From an uncultured Eubacterium sp. (lineage in GTDB: Bacteria > Bacillota > Clostridia > Peptostreptococcales > Anaerovoracaceae), in assembly GCA_946555345.1 (NCBI GenBank), contig CAMNSS010000002.1, positions 171,533 through 235,532 of the forward strand: a DNA stretch of 64,000 bases, given 5' to 3'. A program made the position numbers and the translations under genes. The stretch's first letter is position 1; every line of letters begins with the position of its first letter. Below are positions 55,377 to 63,188 of this stretch, in pieces. A model generated the notes under the pieces. The model did no database searches. It saw only the letters and a program-made list of their open reading frames with translations, and was not told where the DNA came from.

Positions 55377-56756
55377 CTATATAACCGCCCCCCTGGCCAA
55401 AAGATTTTCCATCTCCAGCTTATGCATACGGACGAATACATAAAACTGGATTTCCGTATCCAGCGAAGACATGATATTCAGCAGTTTCTTTATTTTATCC
55501 AGCCGGTACCGCACGGTATTATTGTGCTGGAAAAGCCGTTTTGACGTAAGCGCGATATCGCATTCGCTTTCCACATAACAGATCAGCGTCTTCATCAAAT
55601 CCGAATTGTGTTTATCGTCGTAATCGGACAAACATTGGTGCGTTTTTCTGTAAAACGCCCTAAAATGCCGGTTTTCAATATTCGACAGCAAAAAAGCATC
55701 CGCCCCGATCTCATCATACTGCCTAAGCGTTTCATTTTCCAAAGTAGCGCTCAATGCCGCAATCACTGCCTCGTCGATGGCTTGCTTCATGTCCCTGCGG
55801 GAATGCTTCACGCTGGATGCCCCGGCATGGAATGCTTTCGCATTCGGAATGAAACGGTTTAAAAGTTCCGCACACGCCTCTTTAGGGCTTGCAAACACAT
55901 CCCTTGAACCTGCATACGGCTCTGCCGGGTTTGCATCTTTTGCTTTCGTCCCTGCCAGCTTTCTTTTTTGGCTTGCATTTTGCCGTTCAACGCTTCCGTC
56001 AAAACCCGCATCTGCGCCTTTTACATTTACGGCCTGTCCTTTTGCACCCGTAAATGCCCCGCAGAAGTGCGCCCCGCCAGCGCCCGCGCCGCTGTTTTCA
56101 AATGTATAAATAATGATAATGCACCGATTGCACCGGATAAACGAATAGCAGGCCTCCGGTGATGCCTGTTCTGCAACAATGCTGTTCTGATAATCCAAAA
56201 GAGCCTTATTCAGAAGGTCTGTTTCCTCATCGCCTTGCGCGAAACAGCAAAAGCAAACCAGATGGCTAAAGAAAAGAGGATTCAGCCGCTTGCTCTTTTC
56301 TGCGATCATCTCCTCATTTTCACAGCGCATGATTTCTTTGAGGCGTTCCAGCATAATGCTGTTGGAATTGCTGGAAAGGATCGCATTTTTTATCACATAG
56401 ATCAAATCGTCCATATATGCTTCGCTGAACGTCAAAACCGGGACTTTATATTCACCGGCAAGCGACAGGATTTCTTCCGGGCATCGATCGAAATAAACGG
56501 TTTTGATCGCAATTGCGGACACCTTTTTCCGGATCAGGGTTTTTAATCCCTCGACCGCCCAAGCCTCATCATCCCGCCATACGCTCAACGTCGTAAAAAC
56601 AAATTCCCCTGGCAAAAAAGTTTGTTCGATCACTTCCGGCCGCTCCCATTCCCAAATTCCCGTACCTCGCACAACATTGCGCAAACCCTTGGAATCGGAA
56701 ATGATTTTGAAACCGTTAAATTGCGGAAGCGACAGCAGATCCATCACGTTTATCAT
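55377..56756 (-). CDS. PucR/CdaR-family regulator with internal insert
   Basis: A 459-residue regulator with an N-terminal PucR-type domain (MDLLSLPQFNGFKIISDSKGLRNVVRGTGI) and a C-terminal helix-turn-helix (ALTSKRLFQHNNTVRYRLDKIKKLLN). Residues about 220-289 form a low-complexity Gly/Ala/Lys block starting NSGAGAGGAHFCGAFTGAKG in the middle domain, not expected in the family. It lies between two EamA transporter genes, one on the same strand downstream and one divergent, and may control either. AAAGGGG upstream supports the ATG chosen over a GTG three codons earlier. Confidence 0.82.
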   Translation of the reverse strand: MINVMDLLSLPQFNGFKIISDSKGLRNVVRGTGIWEWERPEVIEQTFLPGEFVFTTLSVWRDDEAWAVEGLKTLIRKKVSAIAIKTVYFDRCPEEILSLAGEYKVPVLTFSEAYMDDLIYVIKNAILSSNSNSIMLERLKEIMRCENEEMIAEKSKRLNPLFFSHLVCFCCFAQGDEETDLLNKALLDYQNSIVAEQASPEACYSFIRCNRCIIIIYTFENSGAGAGGAHFCGAFTGAKGQAVNVKGADAGFDGSVERQNASQKRKLAGTKAKDANPAEPYAGSRDVFASPKEACAELLNRFIPNAKAFHAGASSVKHSRRDMKQAIDEAVIAALSATLENETLRQYDEIGADAFLLSNIENRHFRAFYRKTHQCLSDYDDKHNSDLMKTLICYVESECDIALTSKRLFQHNNTVRYRLDKIKKLLNIMSSLDTEIQFYVFVRMHKLEMENLLARGAVI

Positions 56757-56831
56757 CCCGTACACGCCCCTTTCACATCATGCCAGCATTACGGCAAAAG
56801 CCCAGCCCCAGCACGGCTGAAACTTAACCAC

Positions 56832-56860
56832 AGTATAGCAATATTGATTGAAAATTTCAA
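56832..56860 (-). promoter_or_regulatory. Promoter for the PucR/CdaR-type regulator
   Basis: On the minus strand TTGAAA and TATACT are separated by 17 bases, about 75 bases before the ATG. The surrounding 455-base divergent spacer also contains degenerate CAGTTTCGGGCAAAAC repeats (near 56910, 56945 and 56970) and no gene. Confidence 0.75.
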
Positions 56861-57115
56861 GCGGGGGGTACGATTGCAGGCCAAGGGGCATTGGGGCAGG
56901 CCGCAGTTTCGGGCAAAACGAGGGAATGCGCGCACAGGCAGGCCGCAGTTTACGCAAACGGGCAAAACGCAGTTTCGGGCAAAACACATTTTCAAACGGA
57001 GCGGCTGTTTTATAACAAGCAAAGGCGCGCGCAGCCAAAACCGGATTATCTTGCAAAGACGAAATTTCTATTGTAATCTTTTTCTAATCCATCGCAAGTG
57101 ATTCCCATGATTTAC

Positions 57116-57144
57116 TTGATGTTGGATGAAGTTATTGGTATACT
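57116..57144 (+). promoter_or_regulatory. Promoter for the second EamA gene
   Basis: TTGATG and TATACT are separated by 17 bases, about 65 bases before the ATG. Confidence 0.7.
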
Positions 57145-57211
57145 TTCGATTGTCAGGATATGAAATCCAACATATGAATTTATTTTTTGCCACAGCGAAA
57201 GGAGATGGCCG

Positions 57212-58267
57212 ATGAGCGGAAAAATGAAAGGCAACCTGATGCTGATGACTACGGCGATTATCTGGGGAACTGCTTTTGTCGCCCAAAAAAACGGAATGGA
57301 TCTGATCGGCCCGATCGCATTTAATGGAATCCGTACGGTCATCGGCGGGGTGGTTCTTCTTCCCGTTATCTTTTTTATGGGAAGGAAACATATATCCAAG
57401 GGTACAGCGGGCAAATCGCCCGAAACAGAGCGATCAAATGAGCAAAACGCAGCGGAAAAGCCAGACATAAAAAAGGCAGGAAAGGCAAATGTGGCAAAAG
57501 CGGAACAAGCTGTCTCCGAAAAGCAGGAAAGGAAGCTTCTCGTAGCAGGCGGCATAATCTGCGGCCTGGCCTTAATGATTGCAGGGAACATCCAACAGGT
57601 AGGACTATTCTATACCACTGCCGGAAAAGCCGCTTTCATTACCCCGTTATATGTTGTCCTCGTTCCCCTGATTGGGGTTTTCCTCAAGAAAAAAATCCGC
57701 CCGATCATGTGGATGTGCGTTTTTGCTTCAATCATTGGGTTATATTTTCTGTGCATTCCGGCCGGCGAAGGCTTTGGCGGCATCAACAAAGGAGATATGT
57801 GCGTCCTTGTCTGCGCCTTCTTCTTCGCAATACATATCCTTGCTGTGGATTATTTCTCGCCAAAGGTCGATGGAATCAAACTGTCCTGCATACAGTTCTT
57901 CGTAGCTGGGATCGTATCGATCCTATTGATGTTCCCGCTGGACCCTGCGCTGGGTTTCGGCTTGCCTTCTTTGCACAATATTCTCGCTTCCTGGTTTCCG
58001 CTCTGCTATGTTGGCATCATGTCCTGCGGCGTTGCCTACACCTTCCAAGTAGTCGGGCAATCATATACCAACCCTACGGCCGCCGCCATGATTCTGTGCC
58101 TGGAGTCAGTGTTCGGCGTAATCGCCGGAATGGTATTCCTTGGAGAAGCGATGGCGCTGCGGGAAATAATCGGCTGCATCATCATGTTCACGGCAATCAT
58201 CGCCGCACAGCTTCCGGGCAAAGAAGAACGGATACAAGCCAGATCCCACAAAAATGAGCAAGGATAA
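57212..58267 (+). CDS. EamA/DMT-family transporter, paralogue
   Basis: A 351-residue transporter paralogous to the gene at 54123. It has the same GNLMLMTTAIIWGTAFVAQK start and NPTAAAMILCLESVFGVIAG near the end. A hydrophilic Lys/Ala/Glu-rich block (about residues 62-108) lies between helices 2 and 3, longer than in the paralogue. The substrate is unknown. AAAGGAGAT sets the ATG. The HD protein and LarE-MazG genes follow on the same strand. Confidence 0.86.
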   Translation: MSGKMKGNLMLMTTAIIWGTAFVAQKNGMDLIGPIAFNGIRTVIGGVVLLPVIFFMGRKHISKGTAGKSPETERSNEQNAAEKPDIKKAGKANVAKAEQAVSEKQERKLLVAGGIICGLALMIAGNIQQVGLFYTTAGKAAFITPLYVVLVPLIGVFLKKKIRPIMWMCVFASIIGLYFLCIPAGEGFGGINKGDMCVLVCAFFFAIHILAVDYFSPKVDGIKLSCIQFFVAGIVSILLMFPLDPALGFGLPSLHNILASWFPLCYVGIMSCGVAYTFQVVGQSYTNPTAAAMILCLESVFGVIAGMVFLGEAMALREIIGCIIMFTAIIAAQLPGKEERIQARSHKNEQG

Positions 58268-58440
58268 ACGAAACTTAGGGCAAGACCAGCCTCACTGGTT
58301 TTCTCAACGGCTGATTTTGTTGCCTTCCCCGGATACGCAGGACAGGCCATGAGCATTCACGGAATATCCAGGATAAGCCCTTGTATCGCCTACAGCGGCA
58401 TTCCCTAATATTACAAAAAACGAAAGGAGTTTATCACACA

Positions 58441-58989
58441 ATGACAAGAGACGAAGCATTTGCACTTTTGAAACAGTACAACCAAGAGGCGTTCCACCTG
58501 CAACACGCAGAAACCGTGGAAGGCGTGATGCGCTATTTTGCGGAAAAGCTGGGTTACGCAGACGAGGTGGAGTTTTGGGGGCTTGTCGGCCTTCTCCACG
58601 ACATAGATTTTGAAATGTGGTCTGGCGAACATTGCGTCAAGGCGGTAGAACTGCTGGAAAATGCGGGCGTTGAGCAGAGAATGATCCACGCCATCGTTTC
58701 CCACGGGTATGGCCTGACAGAAAGCGCATCGAAACCGGAACATGAGATGGAAAAAGTTCTCTTCGCCTGCGACGAGCTTACCGGGCTGATCGGCGCTGCT
58801 GCATTGATGCGTCCGTCCAAGAGTGTCCAGGATATGGAAGTAAAATCCGTAAAAAAGAAATTCAAGGACAAAAAATTCGCTGCGGGATGCAGCAGGGACG
58901 TTATTAGGCAAGGCGCAGAAATGCTGGGCTGGGAACTGGAAAAGCTCTTTGAAGAAACCATCCTCGCCATGCGCACGTGTGAAAAATAA
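58441..58989 (+). CDS. HD-domain protein (HDIG-type hydrolase)
   Basis: A 182-residue HD-superfamily protein. The metal ligands appear as HAETVEGVMR, LVGLLHDIDFE (HD) and IHAIVSHGYG, with a later ACDELTGLIGAAALMRP. Relatives hydrolyse phosphate esters of nucleotides or other metabolites. AAAGGAG lies upstream of the ATG. The LarE-MazG gene begins only 13 bases after its stop, so the two are an operon, and a nucleotide-related role fits the MazG domain. Confidence 0.85.
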   Translation: MTRDEAFALLKQYNQEAFHLQHAETVEGVMRYFAEKLGYADEVEFWGLVGLLHDIDFEMWSGEHCVKAVELLENAGVEQRMIHAIVSHGYGLTESASKPEHEMEKVLFACDELTGLIGAAALMRPSKSVQDMEVKSVKKKFKDKKFAAGCSRDVIRQGAEMLGWELEKLFEETILAMRTCEK

Positions 58990-59002
58990 GGAATGATAGA
59001 AA

Positions 59003-60409
59003 ATGACATTAGATGATAAATTAAAAAAACTGGCGGAAATACTGACTAGCTATGGGCAGATGCTGGTCGCTTTATCCGGCGGCGTAGACAGCGTTTTTCT
59101 GCTAGTATTCGCCCATAAACTATGGGGCGATGACCGGATTGCCGCCCTGACTGCCACAGGTCCGCATTTTGCAGACGATGAATTGGCATATGCCAAGCAG
59201 CTTTGCGAAGCCTTAGGCGTCAGCCACAAACGAATCAAGGCGGATGATGTGCTTTCCGAAATCCGCCATAACCCGCCCGACAGATGCTATCTATGCAAGA
59301 AAGAAATTTTTTCGCGCCTAAAAGAACGCGCCGATATGAGGGGATACGTATTGGCAGACGGAACAAACCTGGATGATTTGGATGACTACAGGCCAGGATA
59401 TCAGGCGCTGCAGGAGCTGGGAATTGCCAGCCCGCTCAAGGACGCCGCTTTGACAAAAAAAGAAATCAGGCAAGCGCTGAAAGCCTTAGCGGATGAAGAT
59501 GAACGGTTCGCCGCTGCGCTCACATTAAAAAACGGCGCACCAGTTTGGGAAAAACCAGCGTTTGCATGCCTGGCTTCCAGGATTCCTTACGGGAAACTGA
59601 TCACGACCGAAAAACTGAACGCCATTTACGAAGCGGAAATTTTCCTGCAAAGCCTGGGGCTTTCACAGGTAAGGGTACGCCATCACGGAGACGTCGCACG
59701 AATTGAAGTACTGCCAGAAGAGCGGTGCAAATTCTGCGATGCTAACTTTATGGATCGAGTCAACGAGGGAATCAAAAAATGCGGTTTTTCCTTCGCCGCA
59801 CTGGATTTGGGCGGATACCAAATGGGGAATTTAAACAAATTTGCCGATGGCAGTCAATCTAACGGCTTTAGCGGCCGAAAAAGCCACAATTCTATCAGCG
59901 AACAAGCCAATCTCTCGAATAACTGCAACTCCGGTTATCTTGGAGACCGCCAGGATAAAAGCCCTGACGACAAACAAACGCACAGCGGCCGCAAAACATA
60001 CAATTTAGACGATGGCCAGCGATATGATTTCGGCGGCTTCACCGACATTATCGCACGCCTGCGCGCACCTGACGGCTGCCCATGGGATATCAAGCAGACC
60101 CATGAAAGCTTGAAGAAATGCCTGGTTGAAGAATCCGGCGAAGTGATCAGCGCAATCGACAAAAAGGATGACGAAAACCTCTGTGAAGAGCTGGGCGACC
60201 TGCTTCTCCAAGTGGTGATGCACGCACAGATCGCCGCAGAGGAAAACCGTTTTACCATTGCGGATGTCATACAGGGCGTTTCGGAAAAAATGATCAGGCG
60301 TCACCCATATGTCTTCGGCGACGTGAAAATTTCCTCCCTTGAAGAAGGGTTAGAGCTTTGGAATGCCATGAAGGAAAAAGAGAAAGCGGGAAGCGGCAAT
60401 GCCACATAA
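59003..60409 (+). CDS. LarE-MazG fusion protein
   Basis: A 468-residue two-domain protein. Residues 1-275 are LarE, the PP-loop enzyme that makes the dithiolated nickel-pincer cofactor: ATP loop VALSGGVDSVF, CYLCKKEIF, the sacrificial-cysteine region FACLASRIPYG, and CKFC near residue 250, suggesting the [4Fe-4S] three-cysteine type. Residues about 276-344 are a Ser/Asn/Asp-rich linker. From about 345 the MazG pyrophosphohydrolase domain reads RLRAPDGCPWDIKQTHESLK, then EESGEVISAI and ELGDLLLQVVMHAQIA. Both domains look complete. No larA, larB or larC is nearby. No ribosome-binding site is strong; translation may be coupled to the HD gene. Confidence 0.88.
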   Translation: MTLDDKLKKLAEILTSYGQMLVALSGGVDSVFLLVFAHKLWGDDRIAALTATGPHFADDELAYAKQLCEALGVSHKRIKADDVLSEIRHNPPDRCYLCKKEIFSRLKERADMRGYVLADGTNLDDLDDYRPGYQALQELGIASPLKDAALTKKEIRQALKALADEDERFAAALTLKNGAPVWEKPAFACLASRIPYGKLITTEKLNAIYEAEIFLQSLGLSQVRVRHHGDVARIEVLPEERCKFCDANFMDRVNEGIKKCGFSFAALDLGGYQMGNLNKFADGSQSNGFSGRKSHNSISEQANLSNNCNSGYLGDRQDKSPDDKQTHSGRKTYNLDDGQRYDFGGFTDIIARLRAPDGCPWDIKQTHESLKKCLVEESGEVISAIDKKDDENLCEELGDLLLQVVMHAQIAAEENRFTIADVIQGVSEKMIRRHPYVFGDVKISSLEEGLELWNAMKEKEKAGSGNAT

Positions 60410-60480
60410 AGAAGCAATTTTAACACACATCAAAATATAATTCTGTCAAGCTTGTGCAAACGAAATTATGAGGGTAAATA

Positions 60481-62292
60481 ATGGAAGCAGTTAAACAAAT
60501 GACCGAAGATGAGGTTAGGGATTCCGCGAAAATTAAAATGGGGTTTGACATTGCTGAAATAGGGATTCAACAAGGAACGGGGCAAATTACAACTTTTAAG
60601 CAATTAGGTTTCACTTGTAAAATGAATAATCATAAACCCGACGGATGGTATTTGCCAGACGATGCAAATGAAGTTGCAATTATACTTGAAGCTAAGTCTG
60701 AAATGCAGGATTTATCCAATCAAAAATGGGTAGATGAATTACTTACAAATATTGAAATAGCAAATACAAAGTATAAAAAATGTGTAGGTATCCTTTATAA
60801 TGGAAAGGAACAAAGAATTTTTTTGAATGCTGATGAATACAAGAAAATTCCACACGAACTTCAATCTAAGAAGTTTTATTTGGATTTATTTTCTAATCAA
60901 AAAATAGATACACAGGAAATATACTTAACGACGATGAAGATTAATAATCTTTTACACTTTAAATTTGGTGTGAATGATTATTATGATAGAATGATTTTTA
61001 CTGCTTGTGCCTTGGTTGCTAAAAGATATGGCGCTTGGCTGGATAAAGGCCGGGACTATACAACATTGCACAATTCAATACTGAATACTCTCTCAAAATC
61101 TTTAGATTCAGCTATTAAACAAAATGAAAAACTTAGGATTTTATTGGATATGTATTCAAAAATACAGATGAATATTACCGATAACCAGCAAGCAATAGAC
61201 GATTTCATTGAATGTGTAGAAAAAATATCTGAACTAATAAATTCTAAGTACTGGAATGGCGAAGATGTGATGGGAATTTTCTTTAATGAGTTTAACAGAT
61301 ATAAAGGTAAATCTGAAAATGGACAGGTATTTACGCCTGGACACGTCACATCGCTAATGTATCGGCTTGTAGAAGCAAATATGAATGATAACATTCTTGA
61401 CGCTGCTTGTGGCAGCGGAGCTTTTCTTACAAAGGCTATGTCAAATATGATAAAAGAAGCTGGAGGGTTTACTACTGCCAAAGCCAAAAAAATTATGTTA
61501 GAACAACTATATGGGATTGAAATAGATAAAAGGGTTTTTTCTTTAGCATGCGCTAATATGCTCATTCATAAAGATGGGAAAACTAATCTTGAGCAGATGG
61601 ACAGCACATCACAAGAGGCTTGTGATTGGATTAAGGAAAAGAAAATTACAAAGGTATTAATGAACCCGCCTTACGAGAGAAAATATCATCCTGATATCAT
61701 AATGAAAAATGTTTTAGATCATTGTAATACAGGTGCGAAAGCTGCATTTTTATTGCCCGATAAGAAACTTGAAAAATTCAGCAAAGCTTGGAGAAAAGAT
61801 GTCCTAAAGAAGCATAGGCTGACAAAGATAATAAAGTTGCCAGAAAAAACTTTTGATGAGGGAGTTACGGTTTCCATTTTTATTTTTGAAGCAGGCATTC
61901 CACAAAATAATCAAGAGATATTCACTTGTTATATAAAAGATGACGGATTGGAAAGGGTAAAAAATCAAGGGAGGCAAGATATAAAAAACAAGTGGCGCAG
62001 CATCGAAAACGCTTGGGTAAATATAATAAAAAAACAAAGCGGAGATGATAGCATTAAATGGATTAAGCCAAGCGAGTGTTTGAGTTATCAAAAAGATGAG
62101 ATACCGTTTTCTGTTACGGAAGAAGATTTTGTAAAAACAATGACTGATTATCTTTTATTCAAGGGAGAAATTGATGTAAAAGAACTGATGAATTCTATTT
62201 CCAACAAAATAGTATACCATAGCGAATTAAGCGAGGATGATGGAGATATTAAAGTAAGCATAAAAAGGAGCAATGACGACCATGAATTATAA
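60481..62292 (+). CDS. Combined restriction nuclease / N6-adenine DNA methyltransferase (BcgI A-like)
   Basis: A 603-residue protein. The N-terminal 150 residues have a PD-(D/E)xK-like pattern (KPDGWYL, then VAIILEAKSE), suggesting a nuclease. The middle carries an HsdM-type N6-adenine methyltransferase with motif I DAACGSGAFL and motif IV NPPYERKY. This single-chain layout plus a separate specificity subunit is that of BcgI-type (type IIB) or compact type I systems. The gene is markedly AT-rich compared with its neighbours, indicating transfer. GAGGG lies before the ATG. The specificity gene overlaps its end. Confidence 0.85.
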   Translation: MEAVKQMTEDEVRDSAKIKMGFDIAEIGIQQGTGQITTFKQLGFTCKMNNHKPDGWYLPDDANEVAIILEAKSEMQDLSNQKWVDELLTNIEIANTKYKKCVGILYNGKEQRIFLNADEYKKIPHELQSKKFYLDLFSNQKIDTQEIYLTTMKINNLLHFKFGVNDYYDRMIFTACALVAKRYGAWLDKGRDYTTLHNSILNTLSKSLDSAIKQNEKLRILLDMYSKIQMNITDNQQAIDDFIECVEKISELINSKYWNGEDVMGIFFNEFNRYKGKSENGQVFTPGHVTSLMYRLVEANMNDNILDAACGSGAFLTKAMSNMIKEAGGFTTAKAKKIMLEQLYGIEIDKRVFSLACANMLIHKDGKTNLEQMDSTSQEACDWIKEKKITKVLMNPPYERKYHPDIIMKNVLDHCNTGAKAAFLLPDKKLEKFSKAWRKDVLKKHRLTKIIKLPEKTFDEGVTVSIFIFEAGIPQNNQEIFTCYIKDDGLERVKNQGRQDIKNKWRSIENAWVNIIKKQSGDDSIKWIKPSECLSYQKDEIPFSVTEEDFVKTMTDYLLFKGEIDVKELMNSISNKIVYHSELSEDDGDIKVSIKRSNDDHEL

Positions 62293-62851
62293 TGAATGGC
62301 AAGAATTTGAAGTTTCAAGATTATTTACCATAAAATCTCCTGCATCAAGAAGCATAAAAACATATACGGAAGGTACCGTTCCTTATGTTTCTTCGGGTGG
62401 TGTAAACAATGGAATTGTTTCTTACTTGGAACCCAAAAAAAATGAGGAACTTGAAAAGGGCAACTGTATAACGGTTAGTCCATTAGAAGGCACGCCCGCT
62501 TTTTTTCAAGATACTGATTTTCTTGGGAGAGGTGGTGCGGGTTCAGCGATATCAATGTTATATAATGACAACTTAACAAAATATAATGCTTTGTTTATTT
62601 GTACCGTTATAAAAATTTGTGCAACGAAATTCGATTATTCGGACGCATTTACAAGTGACAATTTAAAAACGTTGAGAATACCCCTGCCCGCCAAAAAAAA
62701 ACAAGATGGAACGTTGTATATTGAAGATGAAAAAAAATATCATGATGCCGGATTTATACCGGATTGGCAATTTATGACTGAATATATGGCTTCTGTGGAA
62801 GAAAAAGCACAAGTTCGTATAGATATTTTGAAAAAAATTTCATTGTTATAG
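62282..62851 (+). CDS. Half-size restriction-modification specificity subunit
   Basis: A 189-residue protein starting NYNEWQEFEVSRLFTIK with VPYVSSGGVNNGIVSYLE, matching a single target-recognition domain of type I HsdS or BcgI B. Classic subunits have two such domains in about 340-400 residues, so this one probably works as a dimer and would recognise a palindrome-like bipartite site. AAAAAGGAG lies 11 bases before this ATG; an ATG three codons earlier is too close. Overlap with the methyltransferase gene indicates coupling. It shares the AT-rich composition of that gene. Confidence 0.83.
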   Translation: MNYNEWQEFEVSRLFTIKSPASRSIKTYTEGTVPYVSSGGVNNGIVSYLEPKKNEELEKGNCITVSPLEGTPAFFQDTDFLGRGGAGSAISMLYNDNLTKYNALFICTVIKICATKFDYSDAFTSDNLKTLRIPLPAKKKQDGTLYIEDEKKYHDAGFIPDWQFMTEYMASVEEKAQVRIDILKKISLL

Positions 62852-63188
62852 TTTTTGTTGCCCAAACCTGCAATTCAATATATAACCAAAAGTTAGCATG
62901 AACTACCTTGTGCGATATTTTCAAGGGCTTAGGAAGAGATTTCCCCTATTTTCGCCCCGAAAAATTACACAAATAATGTTTCAGCATCTTTTTCTTTCAA
63001 GATGAAAAAAGATGGCTGCAATGATATCGCATACCATAACAAGCAGGGAAACTGTATTGAGATTTCCCAATATCAAAAAATGGTGTTGCATCAATAAAGA
63101 GGCTTCACCGTTCTTTCTAAATTGCTTCCTTATCTGGCATTGCCAAAATAATTTCCCGCTTTCCCGCTAAAAGGCGATATTGCATAAA
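62852..63188. other. AT-rich spacer after the restriction-modification genes
   Basis: No clear gene. A 31-codon frame from 63002 lacks a ribosome-binding site. GGGAAA and TTTCCC near 63045-63070 could form a weak hairpin. The composition changes back toward the chromosomal average here, so the border of the acquired DNA probably lies in this stretch; no flanking direct repeat was found by eye. Confidence 0.4.

Noticed and set aside
56861..56866. A G6 run just upstream of the regulator promoter as a phase-variable tract
   Set aside because: It lies outside the -35/-10 spacer and is short, so there is little reason to expect an effect.
58285..58310. A hairpin (ACCAG/CTGGT) after the second EamA gene as a terminator
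   Set aside because: Only five pairs and a weak T-run; read-through into the HD gene seems as likely.
63002..63097. A 31-codon frame after the specificity subunit
   Set aside because: No ribosome-binding site and no recognisable pattern; probably chance in AT-rich DNA.
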